Origin: Lachnospiraceae bacterium UBA1721
GTDB taxonomy: Bacteria > Bacillota > Clostridia > Lachnospirales > Lachnospiraceae
Length of the DNA: 18,757 nt
Assembly (NCBI GenBank): GCA_002317155.1
Contig: DCIR01000052.1
Span: 1-18,757 of the forward strand
Reading direction: 5' to 3'
Position 1 is the stretch's first letter. Each line of letters starts with the position of its first letter. Shown here one piece after another: positions 7,113 through 13,808 of this stretch. The translations under genes and the position numbers were made by a program. A model generated the notes under the pieces. It searched no databases. It worked only from the letters and a program-made list of their open reading frames with translations, and was not told the DNA's origin.

Positions 7113-8520
7113 AAGCAGGCAAGCAAATAATAGCGGTCAAACAAATAATGGCAGGCCAACAAATAATTGCAGACAAACAAAGAATAGCAGGCAGACAAAT
7201 AATTGTAGTCAAACGATTAATAGTAAGCTTTTTGGGGCTCGTTTACATTTATTCAAGTGCGTGCGTGTAATGATGTTTGCGATGGCAGCTGTTTTTATCT
7301 GCTGTTTTGGTACTATGCGCGCTCAGGCAGCTGATATACAGGTCAGATTTGGCTCTAATTTTTACGAGAAGAATCAGAATGAACGCTTCCCGATGGGAGT
7401 GTATGTCGAGAATGTAGACGGCACGACAGAGGGAATCGGTAGCTATCATATAGAGATTGCTTATGACACTACCAAGCTACAGTATAGCGATGGAGCCAGC
7501 GGTATCGTTGGAGATGGCGTTATCTTTATAGATGGTGTGGGAGTAACCGATGGCAGCCAGAATAAGACAATGATATATTTCAATGCACTGCAGGACGGAG
7601 CATCGAGTGTATCTGTGATTGGGGCTGTGGTATATGATGCCGCTGGAAATTCATTAAATGTAGTCTCTCTGGGGGCAGTGCAGGTTACTGTAATTGCTGT
7701 GCCCGGAGCTGATGGAATACAGGATGGTGATGGTGCTAATGCCGGTGACGGTGGAGCTCAGGATGGTGATGGTGGCCAGAATGCGGATGGACAAGTTGAT
7801 GCAGGACAGAACGTGGATGAGACTGCTGTAGATGAACCCATTGCGGGAAATCCAGGTGATGGTGACGCTGATTCTATGACTGGTGATGATGGTAATGGCA
7901 GCATTGATTCTGGTGCTAGTGATGGCGGTAATGGTGGTGTTGTTGATGATGGATCTGAAGCCGGTTCTAGTGATGGCGATTCGGGTGATGATTCTTCAGA
8001 TGATTTGATTGCTGACGCTGGGACTGGTATTAACGGTGCTAATGAGTCTTCAGCAGAAAATGATGACCGCGAAGGCTTGGATACCCCGCTAGGTACTAAT
8101 TCATCGGCGGCTGATTCTGACGATGCGAATGCAGATGTTGCACAGAAGAATCCGATTGTAAAGTATATTATTATCGGTGTAGCTGTGGTGATAGCGATTG
8201 TTATATTGGTTATAGCTATCAGGACTGCTATTTTGGTATTTAAGCATAGACAGGCAAGTACTACCGGCAATAAAAAGGTTGCTGAAGAATCTCATGAATG
8301 GGCTTTTGAATTTGACACTATTGATGATGATAAACTTCATGAAGATAGTGTAGAAATCAGAGATTCATTTGAACAGCTTGATATATTTGAACAGCTTGAT
8401 AATGAGATTCAATTTGATACTTCAGATGAGTTTGTTGATGAAGAAATAGACGAAGAATCTGACGAAGAAACAGATGGAGAAACAGATGATGCTGAAGAGA
8501 ATGGTAATTTTTTCTTTTAA
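7030..8520 (+). CDS. Membrane-anchored surface protein with a cohesin-like domain (start uncertain)
   Basis: From ATG 7030 this is 496 residues. Residues 1-65 are polar and include six copies of a TNNxRQ-type hexapeptide; a basic segment and hydrophobic core (about 74-100, FAMAAVFICCFGTMRAQA) look like a signal sequence cleaved after AQA. Residues 101-226 resemble a cohesin domain (beta-sandwich, with the SYHIEIAYDTTKLQYSDG pattern). A Gly/Asp/Ser-rich acidic linker (228-376), a membrane helix (about 378-405, YIIIGVAVVIAIVILVIAI) and a very acidic cytoplasmic tail with a duplicated FEQLD follow. Start 7030 has AAGGG 5 nt upstream but lies 83 bp inside the kinase gene in another frame; 7066 and 7078 are alternatives. 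ATG 7270 would give 416 residues but lacks a binding site. No dockerin is seen in the window, so cellulosome function is not implied; a surface or polysaccharide-linked role is inferred from the operon. Confidence 0.75.
   Translation: MASITENITVNTMESIMVNITEAIQTNRSRQANNSGQTNNGRPTNNCRQTKNSRQTNNCSQTINSKLFGARLHLFKCVRVMMFAMAAVFICCFGTMRAQAADIQVRFGSNFYEKNQNERFPMGVYVENVDGTTEGIGSYHIEIAYDTTKLQYSDGASGIVGDGVIFIDGVGVTDGSQNKTMIYFNALQDGASSVSVIGAVVYDAAGNSLNVVSLGAVQVTVIAVPGADGIQDGDGANAGDGGAQDGDGGQNADGQVDAGQNVDETAVDEPIAGNPGDGDADSMTGDDGNGSIDSGASDGGNGGVVDDGSEAGSSDGDSGDDSSDDLIADAGTGINGANESSAENDDREGLDTPLGTNSSAADSDDANADVAQKNPIVKYIIIGVAVVIAIVILVIAIRTAILVFKHRQASTTGNKKVAEESHEWAFEFDTIDDDKLHEDSVEIRDSFEQLDIFEQLDNEIQFDTSDEFVDEEIDEESDEETDGETDDAEENGNFFF
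7105..7230 (+). repeat. 18-bp tandem repeat across the cpsD stop codon
   Basis: Seven consecutive 18-bp units of the type ACAAATAATNGCAGNCAA, at 7105, 7123, 7141, 7159, 7177, 7195 and 7213; the last is degenerate. The period is a multiple of three, so the overlapping cohesin-protein frame reads it as hexapeptide repeats (TNRSRQ, ANNSGQ, TNNGRP, TNNCRQ, TKNSRQ, TNNCSQ). The cpsD stop lies in the first unit. Confidence 0.85.
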
Positions 8521-8539
8521 TGGTAATTTTTTCGTTTAA
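8502..8539 (+). repeat. 19-bp tandem duplication over the stop codon of the cohesin-like gene
   Basis: TGGTAATTTTTTCTTTTAA at 8502-8520 is followed at once by TGGTAATTTTTTCGTTTAA at 8521-8539, differing at one base. The first copy ends in the stop codon, so the second lies entirely outside the gene. Confidence 0.85.
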
Positions 8540-8567
8540 GCGAATAGAGACGATTTGATAAAGTGTT

Positions 8568-8660
8568 CATATGAGGAAAGCCATATGACGAAGAAGTTCA
8601 TATAAAGAAGTTCATATAAAGAAGAAACTCATATAGAGAAGAAGTTCATATGAGGAAGAT
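8568..8660 (+). repeat. Degenerate CATAT-AAGAAGTT direct repeats
   Basis: Six units of the type CATATRARGAAGAAGTT, with CATAT at 8568, 8582, 8599, 8613, 8630 and 8647, giving spacings of 14, 17, 14, 17 and 17 bp. The last unit runs into the 5' arm of the terminator stem. Confidence 0.75.
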
Positions 8661-8694
8661 GTGTGAGGTAAGTGCATGCATCTTCCTTTTTTTT
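8653..8694 (+). terminator. Rho-independent terminator of the polysaccharide operon
   Basis: AGGAAGATG (8653-8661) and CATCTTCCT (8679-8687) form a perfect 9-bp stem with a 17-nt loop, running into eight consecutive Ts (8687-8694). It lies about 130 bp after the cohesin-like gene. Confidence 0.85.
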
Positions 8695-8702
8695 GTGCGT
8701 TT

Positions 8703-8791
8703 GTAGTGATGTGATGTCTTTTGTTTGCGGTGGTGTGCGTTAGTAGTGATGGAGTGTGCTTTGGTAGTGATGCTAAGTTTTAGTAGTGATG
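8703..8791 (+). repeat. Four GTAGTGATG direct repeats leading into array 1
   Basis: The 9-mer GTAGTGATG occurs at 8703, 8743, 8764 and 8783, spaced 40, 21 and 19 bp (about two or four helical turns), all in the same direction. The last copy overlaps the first ATGGTAA of the 52-bp array. Confidence 0.7.
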
Positions 8792-9320
8792 GTAAGTAAA
8801 TGGATGCATTTACCATTTGAAAGGTTGATGAGTTAATAATGATGGTAATAAATCATGTTGTTTTACCATTGAATTATCTTGAAATTGATAATAATGGTAA
8901 AATAAAGATGTATTTACCATTGAATTTTCCTGGAAACTAATATCAATGGTAAAAGCAAATAGGTATTTACCATTGAATTTTCCTGGAAGCTAATATCAAT
9001 GGTAAAAGCAAGTAGGTATTTACCATTGAATTTTCTAGAAAATGATATTAACGGTAAAAGCAAATAGGTATTTACCATTGAATTTTCTTGAAAACTAATA
9101 TCAATGGTAAAAGCAAAGTGTTGTTTACCATTGAATCTTCAAGAAAATGATATTAACGGTAAAAATACAATAGTATTTACCTTTGAAAACGGCAGATTGT
9201 TTATTTCGATGGTATTTGATGAGAAAATTTACCATTGAAATATAGAATGGCGATAATTGATGGTAATCGTGCATGAATTTTTACCATTAACAAAAGAGTA
9301 ATCGACATGTGATGGTAAAG
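8789..9320 (+). repeat. 52-bp inverted-repeat array 1 (about 10 units)
   Basis: ATGGTAA-type half sites begin at 8790, 8842, 8894, 8946, 8999, 9051, 9104, 9156, 9209, 9260 and 9312 (two are ACGGTAAA). TTTACCAT-type half sites begin at 8809, 8862, 8913, 8966, 9019, 9071, 9124, 9176, 9228 and 9280. All intervals are 51-53 bp. One unit is TTTACCATTGA, about 19 nt with an inner TTTC/GAAA dyad, TCAATGGTAAA, then a 12-nt linker such as AGCAAATAGGTA. Segments 8966-9070 and 9071-9175 are each 105 bp and look like a duplicated dimer. The array is AT-rich and has no open reading frame of note. It fills the gap between the polysaccharide terminator and the rho upstream region. Confidence 0.9.
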
Positions 9321-9367
9321 TAGCCAATTTGGCTGATAAAATTTCTGAAAATATTACAAGGTCGAAA

Positions 9368-9464
9368 GATTGGAACAAATTGTGAATTATAAGAGACGAA
9401 ATGATGGAACAAATTGTGAATTATAAGAGAAAAAATGATGGAACCGAATGTGAATTTTATGAAA
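9368..9464 (+). repeat. 34-bp direct repeats upstream of rho
   Basis: The 25-base block starting GGAACAAATTGTGAATTA is perfect at 9372-9396 and 9406-9430, and degenerate at 9440-9464 (GGAACCGAATGTGAATTT); starts are 34 bp apart. They lie between array 1 and the rho start and could be binding sites for a regulator. From 9465 to 9617 I see only weak promoter candidates (TTGAAT 9517-9522 with TAAATT 9540-9545, or TGTTATGCT at 9567-9575, where TATGC/GCATA also form a small hairpin). Confidence 0.8.
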
Positions 9465-9617
9465 TGCATCGAGTAAGAAAAGAGCAGCGAGATTACGATG
9501 TAGGATACAAATCAACTTGAATAAATCAGGCTCTTGTGATAAATTACATACATAAACATAAGTGTCTGTTATGCTATTCGCATAGTTTATTTCCCTATTG
9601 TTAATTGAAGAGGTTAT

Positions 9618-11414
9618 ATGAAAGAAAAGTTAATGTCATTGCCGATTGCTGAATTGCGTGAGATTGCAAAGGCCGGCGGGTTAAAAGGAATTACCGGATT
9701 AAAGAAGGAAGCTCTTGTTGAACTTATGATTGCAGAAGACAGCAGAAGAAAGAGCGCTGATGCGGCGGAGGAAGCTGCCAAGGCAGAGATTGCATCCAAG
9801 GCTGTAAGAATTGAAAGAGCTGATAATAAAGAGAAGATGGAAGAGGCTGATGGTAAGGTCGCAGATAAGTCAGAGGCCGGTGAGAAATCTGTTAAGACAG
9901 CAGATAAGCCTGTGACCGGCGAGAAAACCGCTGAGGTTGACAGGGCTGAAAAAACAGAAAGAAGTAACAGACCTGATAGCAGACGAAACAATCAGCGTAA
10001 GGTGTCAAGCCCTTCACCTGAGAAGCGTTATGCAGAGGCAGCGCAGAAGTCAAGAGGCAATGCAGAGGCGGCGCAGAAGTCAAGAGGCAACGCAGAGGCT
10101 GCTCAGAAGGCAAGGAGTAATGCAGATAATAGCGATGCTGAGGTGGCTGAGAAGGAAGGTGTAGCAGCTGTTGAGCAGCGCACTGTCAATGATGAACGCC
10201 CTTCAAACGAAGCTCGTCCCACAAATGAAACGAGAACTTCGGGTGAGCAGCGTCCTGCTCAGGAGCCTGGGGTATATGTGATGCAGGAGGGAGATTCTCC
10301 TGTAACCGGTATTCTTGAGGTTATGCCGGAGGGTTACGGATTTATCAGAAGCGATAACTATCTTCCGGGTGACCAGGATGTATATGTGTCACCTGTTCAG
10401 ATCAGAAGTTTTAGACTTAAGACCGGTGATGTGCTTAGCGGTATCAAGAAGGCTAAGGGCGAGAAGGAAAAATTCAGCCCACTCGCATTTATTGATAAGG
10501 CTAATGGAAGACCTGCCAGAGAGATTGCACGCAGAATTGCATTTGAAAATCTGACACCGATTTTCCCTGATCATAGAATTAAGCTTGAGACTCCCGGCTG
10601 TAGTGTTGCTATGCGAGCAATGGATCTTGTAAGCCCTGTTGGTAAAGGACAGAGAGGTATGATTGTATCTCCTCCTAAGGCAGGAAAGACTTCACTTCTT
10701 AAGGAAGTGGCACATTCAATGCTTAGAAACGATCCTCTGACTCATCTTTTGATTCTGCTTATTGATGAGCGCCCTGAGGAAGTTACAGATATTAAGGAAG
10801 CTATTATCGGACAGAATGTAGAGGTTATTTATTCTACATTCGATGAACAGCCTGAGCATCATATGCGTGTTGCGGAAATGGTTATTGAGAGAGCCAAGCG
10901 CCTTGTTGAGCTGGGAGAGGATGTTGTAATCCTGCTTGATTCAATCACCAGATTAACCCGTGCATACAACCAGGTAATTCCTCCATCAGGACGTACATTG
11001 TCCGGTGGTCTTGATCCTGCAGCGCTTCATATGCCAAAGAGATTCTTCGGCGCAGCGAGAAATATGCGCGAAGGTGGAAGCCTTACTATCCTGGCAACAG
11101 CACTTGTTGAGACCGGAAGTAAGATGGATGATGTTGTATACGAGGAATTCAAGGGAACCGGAAACATGGAGATTATTCTCGACAGAAAGCTGTCAGAGAA
11201 GAGAATCTTCCCGGCTATTGATTTGGCTAAGTCCGGAACCAGAAGAGAAGATTTGTTGCTCAATTCGGACGAGCTTGAGGCAATCAATATTATGAGAAAA
11301 GCTCTCAACGGACTTAAGCCCGATGAGGCTACTGACAGAATTCTTAATATGTTTGCCAATACACGAAATAATTCTGATTTTGTACAGTTGGTTAAAAAGA
11401 ATAAGTTCCTGTAG
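9618..11414 (+). CDS. rho: Transcription termination factor Rho with long low-complexity insert
   Basis: Hexameric RNA-dependent ATPase that ends transcripts. The 598 residues exceed the 419 of E. coli Rho by about 180. Layout: Rho N-terminal helical domain (1-41, LPIAELREIAKAGGLKGITGLKK), a charged low-complexity insert (about 42-220, rich in Ala, Glu, Lys, Arg, Asn), a cold-shock-like RNA-binding domain (about 226-296, GILEVMPEGYGFIRSDNYLPGD), then the ATPase with Walker A SPPKAGKTS (351-359), the IDERPEEVTD segment, Walker B VVILLD (436-441), the GRTLSGGLDP loop (459-468) and DRKLSEKRIFPAIDLAKSGTR near the end. The insert holds three copies of AEAAQKSRGN, encoded by 30-bp DNA repeats at 10032-10121. 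AGAGG lies 6 nt before ATG 9618. All core motifs look intact. The gene is isolated upstream by array 1; the next gene starts one base after its stop. Confidence 0.96.
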   Translation: MKEKLMSLPIAELREIAKAGGLKGITGLKKEALVELMIAEDSRRKSADAAEEAAKAEIASKAVRIERADNKEKMEEADGKVADKSEAGEKSVKTADKPVTGEKTAEVDRAEKTERSNRPDSRRNNQRKVSSPSPEKRYAEAAQKSRGNAEAAQKSRGNAEAAQKARSNADNSDAEVAEKEGVAAVEQRTVNDERPSNEARPTNETRTSGEQRPAQEPGVYVMQEGDSPVTGILEVMPEGYGFIRSDNYLPGDQDVYVSPVQIRSFRLKTGDVLSGIKKAKGEKEKFSPLAFIDKANGRPAREIARRIAFENLTPIFPDHRIKLETPGCSVAMRAMDLVSPVGKGQRGMIVSPPKAGKTSLLKEVAHSMLRNDPLTHLLILLIDERPEEVTDIKEAIIGQNVEVIYSTFDEQPEHHMRVAEMVIERAKRLVELGEDVVILLDSITRLTRAYNQVIPPSGRTLSGGLDPAALHMPKRFFGAARNMREGGSLTILATALVETGSKMDDVVYEEFKGTGNMEIILDRKLSEKRIFPAIDLAKSGTRREDLLLNSDELEAINIMRKALNGLKPDEATDRILNMFANTRNNSDFVQLVKKNKFL

Positions 11415-11415
11415 T

Positions 11416-12573
11416 GTGAAAGATATGTTAGCAATTTATTCGATTATTCATTTTATTGCAAATGGCATAAGTGCTTATTCTATGTCGGCTAAGTACGGCA
11501 AAGATAGTGCTTATGCCTATCTTTTTTACGGTATATGTGCATATGTCGTACCTTTGCTGTTAGGAATTGTTTGTGATGTTGTAACATCTAAGCTAAAGAT
11601 TGATGCGGGACCGGTCAGAAGAAGATTCTACTGGGGCGTTACAATGCTCGGAATGGTGTTCGCGCTAGTGGGAATGTATTTTGGATTGTATGCGCTGGGT
11701 GTAGGTAATGCACTTGTCACAATGGGAAGCTTGCTTGGATGTATGCATGATGATACAGGTAAGCGCAGTGGGGCAAAAGGCGTCGGTATTATTTTGGCAG
11801 CAGGAATTCCCGGACTGTGGGTTGGAAATGTGGCGGCTGATTTTACATCGGCATACAGATACATCCAAAACGTATGGATAGCTTCGGCAATTATAATGGC
11901 GCTTGTTGGATTTATGCACATTATATATAAGGAGAGATCATTACAGTTTGTAGCAGTCAAGCAGGACTCGGATGCTTATAACGGAGTAGCTGAGACGGAT
12001 GAAGTTATACAGGATAAATTCAGTCCAAGCTATTTTGTTGTTGCTTTTGGGTGCATACTGATATCGGCCTTAGGCGCGTTTGTTGCTACGAAAGTTATCT
12101 ATGATTGGAGAACTAATATTGTTGCTTCAGTGCTAGTATTATTGGCTGTGGTAGTAGGAAGAGCAGGCGGCAGTATAGTGGCTTCAGTGATAAAGAGTAA
12201 AAAGGCAAGCATATTGCTGATGCTGGTACTGGGTGTGCTCGGTGGAGTCGCTTTTGTTTTTGGTAGCTATGTGCTTGGCAGTTGTGTGTTTAGTGGGGGA
12301 GATACTTTCGAAAGTGCTGTTCTTGGTAGCAATGTGCTTGGGGGTGGAGATGCTTTCGCACTCAACAGTAACGGTGGTGCTAACGGGATAGCTTCTACAT
12401 CGAGCGTCAGGATAATCTTTGGCGTGGTGGCACATTTGCTAATGAATGTGCTGCTATCTATGATAGCTTTTTATTTGGTTGATAGATATAAAAAGCTTCG
12501 TGGAGTAAGTCTTGGATTAATGTATGTAGGAATCTTTGTGGGGATTTTTGCTTCCCATATGATTATTTCATGA
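11416..12573 (+). CDS. MFS-like multi-pass membrane protein, function unknown
   Basis: About 385 residues with roughly 11-12 predicted membrane helices. GTG 11416 (one base after the rho stop) and ATG 11425 are both possible starts; neither has a good binding site, so translation is probably coupled to rho. Features that recall the major facilitator superfamily are the N-terminal helix with a conserved-looking His (IYSIIHFIANGISAYSM), VVPLLLGIVCDVV after helix 2, the loop GNALVTMGSLLGCMHDD followed by GIILAAGIPGLWVG, and a weak sixfold-plus-sixfold layout split by a polar loop (about 176-198). A Gly/Ser-rich outer loop contains a near duplication (SCVFSGGDTFESAVLGS and SNVLGGGDAFALNS). No substrate-defining residues are recognisable, so I do not assign a transport function. 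Codon use and GC are like the neighbours. Confidence 0.65.
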   Translation: MKDMLAIYSIIHFIANGISAYSMSAKYGKDSAYAYLFYGICAYVVPLLLGIVCDVVTSKLKIDAGPVRRRFYWGVTMLGMVFALVGMYFGLYALGVGNALVTMGSLLGCMHDDTGKRSGAKGVGIILAAGIPGLWVGNVAADFTSAYRYIQNVWIASAIIMALVGFMHIIYKERSLQFVAVKQDSDAYNGVAETDEVIQDKFSPSYFVVAFGCILISALGAFVATKVIYDWRTNIVASVLVLLAVVVGRAGGSIVASVIKSKKASILLMLVLGVLGGVAFVFGSYVLGSCVFSGGDTFESAVLGSNVLGGGDAFALNSNGGANGIASTSSVRIIFGVVAHLLMNVLLSMIAFYLVDRYKKLRGVSLGLMYVGIFVGIFASHMIIS

Positions 12574-12579
12574 TATAAT
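12571..12579 (+). promoter_or_regulatory. Extended -10 promoter-like site reading into array 2
   Basis: TGATATAAT (TG plus perfect TATAAT at 12574-12579) overlaps the stop of the membrane-protein gene. The best -35 candidate, TTGCTT at 12548-12553, has a spacing of 20, which is poor, but extended -10 sites need less. The same TGATATA(A/G)T string occurs in the rpmE and carD promoters of this window. A transcript from here would carry array 2 as a leader of about 480 nt to the gene at 13063. Confidence 0.45.
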
Positions 12580-12625
12580 ACGGGAAGTTGGTTTTATAGA
12601 TTACTGTCATTTGGAGTTCTTTTTT

Positions 12626-13009
12626 GATGGTAAGAAAGAAGGGCGTTTAACCTTTTTACCATTCGAAAGTTAGATGCATTAATAACGATGGTAAAAATTA
12701 TGATGTTTTACCGTTGAAATTTCTTAAAAATAATAATGATGGTAAAAATTATGATGTTTTACCATTGAAATTTCATAAAAACAATATTGATGGTAACAAA
12801 CCACGTTGTTTTACCATTAATATTCCTAAAAAACAATAATGATGGTAAAAACAATTAATATTTACCGTTGAAAACGCAAAATTACTTAATCCGATGGTAA
12901 TTGGTACGTGATTTTTACCTTTGAAACATGGAATGACAAAAATGGATGGTAATTGCGCATGAATTATTACCTTCAGCAGGAAAAGTAATCTACATATGAT
13001 GGTAAAATA
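12626..13009 (+). repeat. 52-bp inverted-repeat array 2 (about 7 units)
   Basis: Same element as array 1. ATGGTAA sites begin at 12627, 12688, 12739, 12790, 12842, 12894, 12946 and 12999; TTTACC(A/G/T)T sites at 12655, 12707, 12758, 12810, 12861, 12914 and 12966 (the last with ATTACC). After a longer first unit (61 bp) all ATGGTAA intervals are 51-53 bp. The last three units match the last three of array 1 in order, including the final GATGGTAAAATAGTCATTTT against GATGGTAAAGTAGCCAATTT. The array ends about 55 bp before the start of the acidic protein gene and fills nearly the whole 489-bp intergenic gap. Confidence 0.9.
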
Positions 13010-13062
13010 GTCATTTTAGGTGCTGAATTAATTAAGTACACATATGAATTGAGAGGACAATT

Positions 13063-13794
13063 GTGAAAAAGAAATTATTAGTTAAGGGATTGGCTTTCGC
13101 GGTTACTGCTATGATGGCAGCCGGAACAATCACTATGAATAATTACAGTATTGCTAATGCTGAGGAGCCTGTGGTTGAGACTGAGAGTGAGGATGTTGCT
13201 ACAAACGGACAGCCTCACGTTGAGAATCCCGGAGGATTGGAAGTCGATAAGCCGGGTAACGGTATGTCTGATGGAACATCAGAAGATACAACTGAAGATG
13301 CCAACGGAAATTCAGAAGGTGCTAATGCAAATTCAGATGGAACGGGATCATCAGATAGCGATGGAACTACGGGAGGTTCTGACTCTTCAGAAAGTTCAGA
13401 CTCAGAAGATAATGCCGGAGATAATTCTTCTGATGGTGAAGAGAATTCTGATGCCGATAATTCTGAATCTAAGGAAGATAAAGAAGGCGATGAAGATAAT
13501 TCTTCTGAAAATGGTAAAGAGGATGGAGAAGCCGGATCTGATGAAAAGCCGGAAGAAGATAATTCAGAGAATGGTGATTCAGAGGACGGCGATTCAGAAG
13601 ATAAAGACAATAAAGACGATAAGAAGGATGATGATTCGGACGATGAGTCATCTGAAAATGAAGGCGGAGTTTTTGCAGACAAGGATACACTGAAGAAGAT
13701 TATCATTGTAGCTCTTGCTGTAGTAGGTGTTCTTTTGGCTGCTATTATTGGTATGTTGGTTGTAGCAAAAAAAAGCCTTAAAAAGCGTAAGTAA
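13063..13794 (+). CDS. Secreted, highly acidic, membrane-anchored low-complexity protein
   Basis: 243 residues starting at GTG 13063, with GAGAGGAC at 13051-13058 as binding site. Residues 1-33 are a typical signal peptide (MKKKLLVKGLAF, hydrophobic core, cleavage after ANA). Residues 34-205 are almost entirely Ser, Asp, Glu, Gly, Asn and Lys in simple patterns (EDNSSENGKEDGE, SENGDSEDGDSED), without Cys or Trp. A single membrane helix follows (about 213-235, IIIVALAVVGVLLAAIIGML), then a basic stop-transfer tail KKSLKKRK. No LPxTG motif is present. The layout (signal, acidic linker, helix) repeats that of the cohesin-like protein at 7030-8520 without the folded domain. Possible roles are a cation-binding or spacer layer at the cell surface; I do not recognise a family. 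No intrinsic terminator follows, so read-through to rpmE is possible. Confidence 0.75.
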   Translation: MKKKLLVKGLAFAVTAMMAAGTITMNNYSIANAEEPVVETESEDVATNGQPHVENPGGLEVDKPGNGMSDGTSEDTTEDANGNSEGANANSDGTGSSDSDGTTGGSDSSESSDSEDNAGDNSSDGEENSDADNSESKEDKEGDEDNSSENGKEDGEAGSDEKPEEDNSENGDSEDGDSEDKDNKDDKKDDDSDDESSENEGGVFADKDTLKKIIIVALAVVGVLLAAIIGMLVVAKKSLKKRK

Positions 13795-13808
13795 CGCAAA
13801 AAAACTTC

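Noticed and set aside
7012..7212. Minus-strand reading frame with periodic hydrophobic residues
   Set aside because: It is the antisense of the 18-bp tandem repeat and lacks a binding site.
7330..7710. Evidence for a cellulosome
   Set aside because: Only one cohesin-like domain is present and no dockerin or carbohydrase is encoded here; the context is polysaccharide regulation.
7758..8270. Minus-strand reading frame of 170 codons opposite the cohesin-like gene
   Set aside because: Its Ser/Pro-rich composition comes from the Gly/Asp codons of the + strand linker; no start signal is seen.
8920..9000. Sigma-A promoters repeated in each array unit (TTGAAT then TATCAA)
   Set aside because: The spacing is only 15 bp and the TATCAA element is explained as the 5' part of the inverted repeat; promoter activity is not supported.
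8789..9320. CRISPR array
   Set aside because: The unit is internally inverted and the 'spacers' (12 and about 19 nt) are similar between units rather than unique; no cas genes are near.
9937..10164. Second-frame reading frame within rho
   Set aside because: It is a side effect of the 30-bp repeats in the rho insert; Rho itself is intact in the main frame.
13785..13806. Terminator after the acidic protein gene (GCGT/ACGC then a run of A)
   Set aside because: The stem has only 4 bp and on the + strand it is followed by A rather than T.
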